DNA from: Perkinsus olseni
Lineage: Eukaryota > Perkinsozoa > Perkinsida > Perkinsidae
Assembly (NCBI GenBank): GCA_013115135.1
Contig: JABANP010000491.1
Span: forward strand, 1-39,324
Length of the DNA: 39,324 nucleotides
Reading direction: 5' to 3'
Shown piece by piece: positions 24,198 to 33,332 of this stretch. The translations under genes were made by a program, and so were the position numbers. Each line of letters starts with the position of its first letter. Positions within the stretch are counted from its first letter, which is position 1. The notes below the pieces were generated by a model. The model was not told where the DNA came from, did not search any database, and saw only the letters and a program-made list of their open reading frames with translations.

Positions 24198-24758
24198 CCG
24201 GTGTGGAGAAAAAGGAGTAGAGCAACAACAACAGGTACTCTGAAGGGGTAACAGCTACTCCATCCTCACTCCATATCCGATACGACCTAGCAGTGTTATC
24301 TAGGGCGGGGCACTTTTCGCTTCCCGGGTCGACACGGAAAATCAGACACCAGCTACAGCGGAAACGGAATCGTCGGATTATTTTAACAACGCCCTCCCTT
24401 AGTGTCATCTATATCAAAATGGATTCACGCCCAGGAATCAGTTGACAGAAATTAATTAATTTTTTACATACCGTAAATTCCGCAACTCCTACCACAACCC
24501 ACTTCATTAGAATAGGTTTCTAACCCAACAGTTGCATCGAATAACAAGCTGATCATCAACAACACTGATGGTGGTGGAGGTGGTGAAAGACAAAATGGAT
24601 TGTGACCTCACACGTGTAGGTCAACCTCGCCAAAGATACGCTCGAGAAGAATGAGTATAGCCAAACCTTCCACGCTTCGCTCCGCTCAAAAAAATCTTCA
24701 GCGGTGGCCTTCCGCTACGACCGTTAAAACTGCCAACCCGCCGCCCACTGCAGCGCTT
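24198..24758. other. intergenic spacer between phosphatase-like and SPRY genes
   Basis: This holds the 3' flank of the phosphatase-like gene and the presumed 5' flank of the SPRY gene. It contains one CTTCGCTCCGC module near 24673 and a GGTGGTGGAGGTGG run near 24568. No promoter element or spliced-leader acceptor could be assigned. Confidence 0.4.
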
Positions 24759-26528
24759 TTAATAAGAGTCATCATATACATACCAACCAGGCGTATCTTC
24801 GACCTCCATGACTTCCTAGGGTCAACCTAAGATATCTCACATATGAACCCCCGATTCGAAAAAAACAATGAGCTCATTACATAGTCCCTGGGGTATCCAA
24901 AAACCTCACCGCTCACGCCCTGACACAAAAACGCATCTGGTATCTTAGGTTGACCCACGCCAGCGACAGAAAAGGTTACCAAGAGACCCCGCAGCGTGAA
25001 GGATTCTCCGCTGGTAGGCCTCAACAGAAAAAAACCAATTCAATTAGCCCAACACAATGAGATCTATTTTTGGATCCCGAAAAAAACTTCGCTCCGCTAA
25101 GCATTGCCGAATTTTATCTTCCCTTTTACCTCTCTCTCTGACCCCTTCTCAAGATACACGGGCAGTGGCCGCGGGGACGCGAGCAATTCCGCGTCCATCA
25201 CTCCTGAAACAGAGTATCTTAGGTTGATGCAGGGACAATACAGAGTAGTTAGATTCTCGTAACCCCATGAAAAGCATCTTAGGTTGATCCAGGCAAGATG
25301 CAAAACAGGTACCCACTTAAACGTTCCTTTGCTGCCATCACGACTAGTCCCAATTTCTCCTCAAGGTTCTCCACCGCAAATATGGCGGAGGGTCGGGATA
25401 CCTGACCCAAAACCTTCGCGGTGCGGGCGCATCTTTCCACTTTCTATTACCGAAATCGGCCCGGAATTTTTTAACACTTCTTTCTCGAAGGCCGCCAACT
25501 GCTGCATAAAACCATTATTCGGACTGCACTCTGGTCGCATCCGGCGTAGCTGAGACCAAGAATCCAAATCGATCACGTGATCGATTTCATCAATCTTACA
25601 TGTGCGAATGCCAGCCTGAAGGGAATCCTCATCACCAAAACGAAGTAGGCGAGAAGAACTCCGACCGACCTCGACCTGACCTCGAAAGTGAGATGGAATC
25701 TTTTTTTTCGAATCTTGCCATGGTGACATGAGCAGTATCAATTTGCTAACTGATACTGTTAATGAACAGTCGGAATCTTCGCGCTGCGCAAATTGTAAAG
25801 ACATCGCGGAAAGATACCCACCAACAAAGTAGTTTTTCTACTACCTCCCGGCAAAGCAATGCACGAGTATCGTGTTCCTGGAATCTTCGCGCTGCGCAGA
25901 TATCATCCACGACAGGCAGCTCGGGAGTATCTAAACGAAAAATTTGGTAGGGAAAAATTCTGCTGAATTTCGTGGGTCAAATTCGTTTCTTACATCGAGC
26001 AGACTCTCGCTCTCAGCGTCCAGAATATCGGCGCACTTGTACGTAAAACAATCCGGGTAGAGCGGTCTGAAAAATATAATTTGCAGGGATAGAACCATGG
26101 ACCTCGACCATGCCGACACAGCGCCCATCGATCACACCAATACTACCTTATGCCACTCGCCACACACAATATGTGCGTTATTTTGTGTCGCCTCAATTCG
26201 TTCAAATTTATCGCTCCGCTTACTGAGCTCAAATACAGCCGATCAGCAACTCTATGCAGACCTGATGCAACCCAAACTATTCGGAAAATCTCAGCGGAGC
26301 GAAGCTCACTGTTGTCAGCCCGCACCATCTGTAGCACGGACAAGCTCCTCTGCATAGCCTTCCGAGTTCGAGCATCAACGTTATAAAATGGACCCTGAAA
26401 AAACTAATGAAAAATTGCTTCGCTCCGCCTTTTATTACATCCTGGCACTCGTCGCCCATCGCTGTTGAACCCACGCCCCGAAGGAAGGCGGCGCCAATCG
26501 TCGAAGTTGACCCGACCGCTACCGCCAT
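24759..26528 (-). CDS. dual-specificity-phosphatase-like protein, about ten exons
   Basis: The gene starts with ATG at 26528. Exons 26528-26439, 26394-26310, 26261-26147, 26066-25994 and 25930-25845 are in phase. After a less certain middle part (about 25740-25312) come 25203-25130, 25019-24980, 24936-24881 and 24815-24759 (TAA). The fold signature is clear: VADRLYLSSVSGAINLNEL, KITHILCVASGI, PLYPDCFTYKCADILD, then ILVHCFAG. Downstream, MRPECSPNNGFMQQLAAFE matches the conserved last helix region of DUSPs. The splice after HCFAG is unresolved. The readings that keep frame give no normal SRS after the loop and may or may not supply the CX5R arginine, so activity cannot be judged. Introns 26395-26438 and 26262-26309 each carry the GCGGAGCGAAG module near the donor, and 26067-26146 a B-box-like sequence. 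Confidence 0.7.
24819..24956. repeat. 16-bp perfect inverted repeat straddling an exon
   Basis: GGGTCAACCTAAGATA at 24819-24834 and its exact complement TATCTTAGGTTGACCC at 24941-24956 lie in the two introns that flank exon 24936-24881 of the phosphatase-like gene. The copies are each within about 5-20 nt of an acceptor. Confidence 0.75.
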
Positions 26529-26643
26529 TTACAATAAAACCATAAAAATGCAAACCTGTTCACCAACAGCCAATAACACACAAGAGTATCTTCAAGTCGA
26601 CTCTGGTCATTCACAAAAGAAAAGATACACTCTAATGATACGT

Positions 26644-29600
26644 TCACAGCCGAGCCGTTGAAATTGGACCTGCGGAAAAAATATAACATACCAAATTTCC
26701 CTCAAATCCTACCACCCTCCCCTCGGCCACGCTGCTGCTGCCCTTCATCATCATCCTCAAACTCAGCCCGCTGGTCCGCAACCGCAATATTGAACAACTT
26801 CAGATTCTCTGAAAAAAGTCGCGCGCCACAAAATTATATCAGATTCAAACCCAGAAAAAACCGCCACCAACATCCCGCGTGGTCAATAGACTGTCGCCTC
26901 TACCCGGTTCAAGAACCCTTCACACGTTGAAATCGTCCATCAAAATCTTTCATTTTCTATGTAAAAAGCGCACGCCCAGAAATTTCTTGTACCAAGACTC
27001 CTTCAAATTTCCTTCCCCGTTCCGTGGAAAAAAACCACAAACAGCAAAATTTCAACATTCCTTGTGTAAAAAGCGCGCGCCCGAAAATACGGTCTTTTCC
27101 TACTCGGTCTTGGTCTGAAGCTCCACGCTACTGCCAACAACAGCAGCCATTTTATGAGCCAATAAATCAGCGTGACGGCCCACTCCTCGTACCAGCTGAA
27201 CACCGACATTTGAATAAACAACATAACCGTCGGTTGAATCTGAGGAGGAGAAGGGCGATTTCGTGGCGCGCGGGAAAATTAAGAACGGCTGCTTACGATG
27301 AACAGCAAGAAGGCAACTCTAAAGTAGGAGTAAGCATAGAATCGCTGATACATTCTTCCAGTGTCCAAACTAATACCAGCCTCTCGAATCTGAAATCGAT
27401 CATCAGGGCGCGCGCTCTTGCACTTGCACACCGACCTGGTTGTTAATGACTGCGAGGTGGAAGTTGACTGCCACAATGATGCAGAGGTAAGCGAGTGAAT
27501 GGAGGATGAGACGGGACAGTCGGTAGCCAGCACAGACTTGCTCGGACGTACAAGTAATTTCGAAAAATCCAAGATACCTGAGAGTCAACCCTATTTGTAT
27601 CTTGCAAGGATCGACCTAAGATTCCACTTACATCGATACAGTTGATATAACTCCAGCGAATCTAATTTCTGTCCTGTTCAATCTCGGCCTCGAACTCTGC
27701 CATCCCAGAGCCGTCAATAAATACCTGAAAAATGCCGCCCCTGAGAATCGAACCTGCGCCTGTCCACTGCCATACATCATCAACTCAAGAATATCATATA
27801 TCTTCTGTGCGAGTTGAGGCAACCACCTCGCCGTCAACGTGTTTGGATTGCCGGTGGCATCCTGTTCCTTTAAGGACCGGTACCTGACAGAACTTCGCTC
27901 CGCTAATGACCGCTGCGCCACGAAATTATCGCTCCGCTTTCGCCCAGTGGCTAAGATACAGTATGGCTGTTATCCTGCATGCACGCTATCATATTCGTCA
28001 AGAAAATACCGTGATGAAATTATCAGCGGTTTTCCCCGGGTAAAAACGTCTCGGATTTGCAAAAGGATCGCCCCAGAGAACTCACCATAAGCTGAAGTAG
28101 AGAGACATCCACAGGAGCACCGACAAGTGGAAGACATGCAGCAGTGTATAGTATCTGGAAAAAATGTAATCACCTTGACCTATTCCGTATCTTGCACGGT
28201 TCAACCTAAGATACTACCTCCGCCAAGCACTAGCCATGAGTCCATAATACAACACAGCCGACGCTATCACTGCAGTCGCCAAGCCCAACACACACGTTGC
28301 CAACGGCAACAGCTGGTAACTAATAAATATCCAAATCGATCACCGGGGCGCGCGCTACTCCCCCCACCCTACTCCAGTTGGCGTCCATCTGCTTGCTCGA
28401 ACCGAACGCTGCCGACTACCTGCAGCCTCGGTTGGTCGAATTGGCCGCTGCTGTTGAGCGTATCTAAGGTTGAAGCAAGTAAGATACGGGAAAGATACGA
28501 CAGGCAGATATATACTGGCCCTCACTGAGAGTATCTTTCATCATGTGATGTAAGACCGGCATCAACTTCCTTTTCGAACGATTATGGCTGTCACCGGAGT
28601 ATTTTTGATGTCAGATAAAAGCGATTGGAGACCACCATAATGATACTGATAATTCGATATCACATCGGCAGCACTAAGGCGAGTATAACTCCAGGTGCCC
28701 TAGGTTACCTAGGGATTTTTTCATTTTCGACAGAAATATTCCAAAAGAAAAAAACAGATATAGTTTTCCCCGATCAACCTGGCGAGAACATGAAAATACG
28801 CACAGTGGTAACTATTAAATAGAAAAGGAAAACTAACAAGTAGCATCCCTGGGATATTGCTGTGGATAGTAATAACATCAAAATTGTAAGAATACTGACG
28901 AATCTTCGTCGGTTGGTCGTCAGCCCTCGACCAGCCCATTGGAGACAGGCTGGCGTTCATAGCCTACAGTAGTTTCGGCTTGGCCAATACGCAAAACGAC
29001 TATAAACTCTGACGGGCATCTGCTACCGCTGACGGGCACGCAACATTCAGAATACACGACTGATGATCCCTTCGTCGATGATACCGAGATCACCGTGAAG
29101 TAATACTTATTCAAACCATCTATGCTGCCTGAGCAACGAGCGGGTATTATAATTTGTCCAAAATTTGGTAAGCTCGAGCTTCGAAGGGCTCAGGTTGCTC
29201 TAGCAGGCGATTCAAGAATCATCAACTGCTCCGATATTCATCTGGAATTTCATCGATCATCGGCATCAAAAGCAAAATAATTAAAAGAGAAAACAACCGT
29301 CGGCGGAATTGAACCCAAGACCTTCCGTATGACAGCCCAACACCCTACTACCTTCATCTTCATCTCCTCTAAGATACGCCTCCGGGCTCATAGGAGGCGT
29401 ATCCACCAGCAACGGGGACTCCATAAATCCTATCTGCTCCGCCGAAGGTTCATCCTCACGCGAAGACCCTCCGATGATCGGCCGAACCAAACGCGATGAT
29501 GAGGAGTTGCCTGGCTGTTGAGGGTTCGCAATAAACATAATATACCTGCATAATTTCGTGGCGCGCGACATTTTCATTCGCAAAAACGACAATCCTATCG

Positions 29601-31236
29601 GCCAACCTGGGTCCACACGAATTTTAAGATTCCGGATTTCCTTTAAGCAATTATGATATACCTGCTCAATTTCGTGGCGCGTGACGTTTCCCCGAAAGAG
29701 CCGCTCATTCGCAAAAGCGAGAATCTTGAGGTCACCATGATTCCACACGGATTTTGAGATTGCGGCCCACGCATAATCGTCCGCCCATTACATACTTGTC
29801 AGGCCTGTCAGCTCGCACCGAGATATCAAAATGTATGCGCTCCCCAGGGCAACAAAACTCCTAAAAAATTACCATAAATGCCGCATGCCGGGATCGAACC
29901 CGCGACCTTTACCTCCCTATAAATCGACGGACGATTGGTATTGATCACGCCCCTCGCGCCCGGCATCAACTCCTCCTTTTTAATCGACTGCGCCCACAGC
30001 TCAAATTGCTCCAATGAAAGCACCAGCACCCACCGACCCGGCGAAGGGGAGGTTTTACTACCTAAGGCAAGAGTCAACCTAAGATACGCAAAGATTCCTT
30101 CAATACCTGTTACCTTTGATGAACAAAAAAATCTTTAATTTTTAAATTTTAATTTTTTTGAGTATTTTCCATATGAACTGTCACAGGCGTTCATGCATTA
30201 AAACTAAAAGATGCTATCACAGGTCGAGCTTGGAAATGGCAAAGGCGAAAGATACCTCCAAAATGCCAACCGATGCACGCATGCTGAGAAATTGTGCGAA
30301 AGTGAAAATACAGCTGAAAAAGCAGAAAATATTGAAGGAAAATTTCTCCTACTTTTTCGCCAACGAAGGGTTGTAAAAATGGAACAAAACTTGAAATGAG
30401 ACGAAACAGTTTCGAAAAAGTTCTCACATCAGAAATGCCGCATACCGAAAAACAAAAATTAGAAAGCTAACAGCGTCCACCATCAAAGAAATTTTTCCTA
30501 ATGGTACGTCGAAAACTCTCCCCTCGTCTGCCCTTCCTGAGAATGCTGAGGATGAAGTTAAGATACGCTAGGCAGGGATGATTCGTCCCGAGCTCAACAA
30601 GAGCTTTTGACGGTCGAAAAGACAGAGAAATTGGTGAAAATGTTCTATTGAGAAGCGCGGAAAAGGACCTTAATGCCGCAGTAACCACGCAGTTTTTGAC
30701 CATGCCGGCTGTCTCCTCCAGACTTATGAATCCGGAGAGCATTCTCGGGCACTAACAGTGAGATTTTGAGAGGGAATAGAGAAACAACCGCGATGGCTAG
30801 GGAGAAGACACATTCTCAAATGCGTCCAAGCCGAACCAACGGTTGGCTATTGAGAATTACATAAATAAATGAAGAGAGTCAACAAACGATATCAAACCAC
30901 AAATCTGAGCCCGAGGGAAGAATTTGGAAGAAGACGTTGTTTCGAGAATGACGTATAAAATAAGTCTCACACACATTAATTCACGACCAACAGTGGTAAT
31001 TTTCCAAAAACCGTAATACCAAAATTTCACCAAAACGTAGAATTCATATCCGAGCACCCCCTCCCTCTACTACCAACAATCAGATCGGCTATGATACGTC
31101 CCCTAGGGCCGAGTCCAAAGGGCGGCAGCTCGAGTAGGGGGGCATCACTGGTGGCATCCACTTTGATGAGGTCTCCGATCGCTAGAGGTGTCAGAAAGTA
31201 GAATAGCAGGAAAAGTAGTCGGACGCCGCATTCCAT
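26644..31236 (-). CDS. seven-transmembrane protein, GPR107/TMEM87 (LU7TM) type
   Basis: Exon 1 (31236-31074) encodes a signal peptide (MECGVRLLFLLFYFLTPLA) and LPPFGLGPRGRI. Luminal exons follow between 30.75 and 28.9 kb, with Cys in GYCGIK and ECCVPVSGSRC. The helices come next: CVLGLATAVIASAVLYYGL near 28300, then exons 28154-28010, 27883-27776, 27724-27632, about 27577-27440, 27385-27292, about 27230-27100, 26808 down and the last to 26644 (TGA). Helix-bearing sequences include LAYLCIIVAVNFHLAVI, YFRVAFLLFI and LIYWLIKWLLLLAVAW. The tail FRPRP, spliced to NLKLFNIAVADQRAEFEDDDE, matches the WRPxxNNxxxAFxxLxDDxDDE tail of GPR107/TMEM87 proteins, which act in Golgi and endosomal traffic. Two overlapping frames near 28080-28160 leave one junction open. 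Joining 29352 to the exon near 29128 is inferred from phase; the alternative ends the upstream exons as a separate gene at 29222. Confidence 0.6.
27725..27775 (-). repeat. 51-nt intron made largely of a T-arm-like module
   Basis: The intron starts GTATGGCAGTGG, continues GCGCAGGTTCGATTCTC, and ends GGCATTTTTCAG. Removal is in frame (51 nt) and joins two exons of the seven-transmembrane gene. The next exon begins GTATTTA. Confidence 0.65.
28155..28217 (-). repeat. introner-like intron, copy 2
   Basis: This is a 63-nt intron starting GTAGTATCTTAGGTTGA, continuing TGCAAGATACGGAATAGG and ending TTTTTTCCAG. Its first 41 bases are the near twin of intron 3879-3930. GTATCTT and AAGATAC inside it are exact complements. 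Confidence 0.75.
29242..29351 (-). repeat. intron carrying a tRNA-Asp-like 3' half
   Basis: After the donor GTAGTAGG the intron reads GTTGGGCTGTCATACGG followed by AAGGTCTTGGGTTCAATTCC. This resembles the anticodon arm (loop CTGTCAT, anticodon GTC) and T-arm of a tRNA-Asp. The 5' half with D-arm is missing, so it is not a tRNA gene. Confidence 0.55.
29540..29790 (-). repeat. intron with internal 116-bp-spaced duplication
   Basis: The intron of the seven-transmembrane gene between about 29790 and 29541 contains two copies of a unit ending GCGCGCCACGAAATT (module starts on the plus strand at 29553 and 29669). Each copy is followed by a possible GCAG acceptor and GTATAT. Only the lower-coordinate acceptor keeps the frame; the other is a decoy. 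Confidence 0.6.
29861..29912 (-). repeat. 52-nt intron with B-box in sense orientation
   Basis: It starts GTAAAGGTCGCGGGTTCGAT, with the T-loop 15 nt from the donor, and ends ATTTTTTAG. It joins SIYRE to EFCCPGERIHF in phase 0. Confidence 0.65.
30062..30087 (-). other. 26-nt intron
   Basis: It starts GTATCTTAGGTTGACTC and ends TTGCCTTAG. It lies between a short exon (VLKESL) and the exon with WVLVLSLEQFELW. The whole intron is little more than the GTATCTTAGGTTGA motif plus an acceptor. Confidence 0.5.
30546..30566 (-). other. 21-nt intron
   Basis: GTATCTTAAC at the 5' end and ATCCTCAG at the 3' end. Removal joins HPCLA to ILRKGRRGESF in frame in a luminal exon of the seven-transmembrane gene. 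Confidence 0.45.
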
Positions 31237-31352
31237 GGGGAATTACTAATGACAAAAGTGATGATGATGCGCCCTCCTATGATTTTGCAAATTTGCAGTT
31301 AGTCGAAGCATTAGCGAACGCCAATACAGTCGATTTGTCTCTCGCTCGCCTC

Positions 31353-31420
31353 GGACGAGCGAGATGCCATTGCGTTTCGTGCGATAGTTATTTCCTCAAA
31401 TCCCTTCACTGGGGCTGTCT
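31353..31420 (+). repeat. family-associated box, copy 1
   Basis: The box starts GGACGAGCGAGATGCC and includes GTGCGATAGTTATTTCC and TCCCTTCACTGGGGCT. Related boxes occur at 36516-36580 and 38021-38088, always upstream of a member or remnant of the same gene family. In this copy the first bases also pair with the preceding CTCGCTCG. Confidence 0.55.
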
Positions 31421-31945
31421 CCTGTTGTGCTAAGCGTCGTCATAACGCGTGATGGCACCATGCACAGTGAGTGATTCTTTTGCCTTCCCCCGTCAGCTTT
31501 GCTCCGCACAAATGCCGTATCCACCACGGATTCTTGTCCTCCTTGGCATCGCTACCATACCGATCAATGCTCTCCACAGCATGTAATGCACGGACGTTTG
31601 TTACGACGTGTGAGCCAAACGATGTGTAGGCACGCAAGCACCGAAGCTACCAGCCTTCCAAGTCATGATGGGCCACCCCCTACGTACGTATTTCGAATTG
31701 GCTCCGGAGCAGAGCTCTGTCAGATACGACGAGGCACTTCGAATGGAGCCAATTGAAAGTGAACCGCGCTCCCGGGATAACACGCGCTCTTCTACCAACA
31801 GACGTACTGGTCTCACCCACGCGCATCATAATGTGGGAGGCCCGCCACCTTCGTACGTGACGGACAGACTTCCAGTAGGCATATACTCGTTATTTCAGAT
31901 ACGAGGAAATTTCCGGGGGCAGGCGTCCCTCTGTTGCATCAGGCG

Positions 31946-31987
31946 GAGCTGAGGCGGAGAGTACCAGAGCTGAGGCGAAGAGTACCA
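31946..31987 (+). repeat. 21-bp tandem repeat, two copies
   Basis: GAGCTGAGGCGGAGAGTACC and GAGCTGAGGCGAAGAGTACC follow each other, differing at one base, 130 bp before the ATG at 32119. Confidence 0.8.
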
Positions 31988-32118
31988 GAAAGTGAGAAAT
32001 ACCATTGTGTTGAGCGTGCAGATTGGACGGTTGAACCGTCACGGTTTATACTTCGGGCGTCACCGTATCGGGCTCTGCTTGGTTGGGTTTCCTAAGAAGT
32101 GTTGATCATAAAACCTAA

Positions 32119-33268
32119 ATGCCGACCAGAAAGTTCATCATCACTACTGCTACATTCCTAGCAGCGACTCTACTGTCCCTCAGCATCGCCACTGGCAGCA
32201 CAGTTGGTTATCGAAGATTGAAGGAAGGTAAGGTCCATAAGATAAAGTCCCCGGTATCCAGGGATAAGGTTACCAAAAAGTCGAGTAAGAAATCCTTCAT
32301 TACCACTGCATTGGCAGCAGCGAAACTGTCGTTTGGCATCGGCACTGGCGGCACGGCGGATAGCCAGAAATCGAGGAATAAAGTCCCCAAAGTGTCGACT
32401 AGGCGGTCCACAACTTCTGCTGCTGCTCCTACTGCACCGACAGCAGTAAGACTGCCCCTCGATGAGGCAATCGGAATGGGTGACGATCCTGTTGTCATTC
32501 GCGCAGAGCTCGTGTTGCTACTTCATCGAAGATGCTTCCCTCTCTCAGGAATCTGTGGCCGCTCCTGATCCGAGTGATCCGCCCTTTCCCCCGATGAAAT
32601 ATGCTGACGGTATGCCCGAGCTCCGCGGTGGTATCGTTTGCGGCTACGGCGACGGCAAAGCACGGGATGGCAACAGTCGATCATTCAGCTTCAACTTTCA
32701 AGCGGACAGAGGGGCGCAAACAGAAGAAATCATCTGTCCCGAGACCCCACGCCTTGAGCAATACAGAATCGAGTTGTAATATTTTCTCATTATATCGTTC
32801 CCCTTGCCACCTCTTTTTTGTAGTGCCTCGAAGGACACCATCAAAGATTATCACATTGGCTATCCGTTCAAACAGCCTCACATGAAGCGGAGTGCCTATC
32901 GGCAACGCCGCACGGATAGGCCGTCTTGGTTTGATGACGATGCCCAGGGAATAAGATGATATGACTTTCAAGATCCCCCTCCTCCAGGCAGTTGCTTGGA
33001 CCCACTCAGCTTAATTGATGAATCCAGTTATCTCAGTGAAGTAACCGAAACCTTGGACTCGAACGACAAGGTAACAAATGAACAGCTCTGCACGGCGGTG
33101 CTGAGGCCCATAATGTACAAATATGGTACATTTATAAATCTATGTTTTATCTACCGCAAAGTCGCTGAATCCACAGTAGCGCGGGCTCGAGAGGCAGGAA
33201 GGACTTGGCCTGAAGATTTGCATGGATATACTTTAATAACGAAAGGGGGCCCAAGGATGGCGAAGTAG
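32119..33268 (+). pseudogene. secreted-family protein with in-frame TGA (family copy 1)
   Basis: Exons are 32119-32445, 32507-32775 and 32824-33268, in phase. Exon 1 begins with a signal peptide (MPTRKFIITTATFLAATLL), followed by Lys/Ser-rich repeats. Exon 2 has Cys pairs and ends TEEIICPETPRLEQYRIE. Exon 3 has KDYHIGYPF, then an in-frame TGA at 32957-32959, then continues as YDFQDPPPPGSCLDPLSLID to TAG. The intact-looking copy at 36588-37624 shares the exon 2/3 splice position, EAVICP and RYTFKAPPPEGTGLDPLR, and has no stop there. So this copy either ends at the TGA as a shorter protein, is a pseudogene, or reads through. The function of the family is unknown; secretion is inferred from the signal peptide. 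Confidence 0.6.
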
Positions 33269-33332
33269 CCGTCCATTTCGAGCATGGATTTACGTGTATG
33301 AAAGAGATGTGTGATAATCACAGCCATATCAC

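Noticed and set aside
24937..30600. CRISPR-like array from the recurring short motifs
   Set aside because: Copies are not regularly spaced, occur in both orientations, vary in length and lie in introns of eukaryotic genes.
32957..32959. Genome-wide reassignment of TGA to a sense codon
   Set aside because: Other well-phased genes end in TGA (3791, 26644 and 37622) at plausible C-termini, so the standard code is kept.
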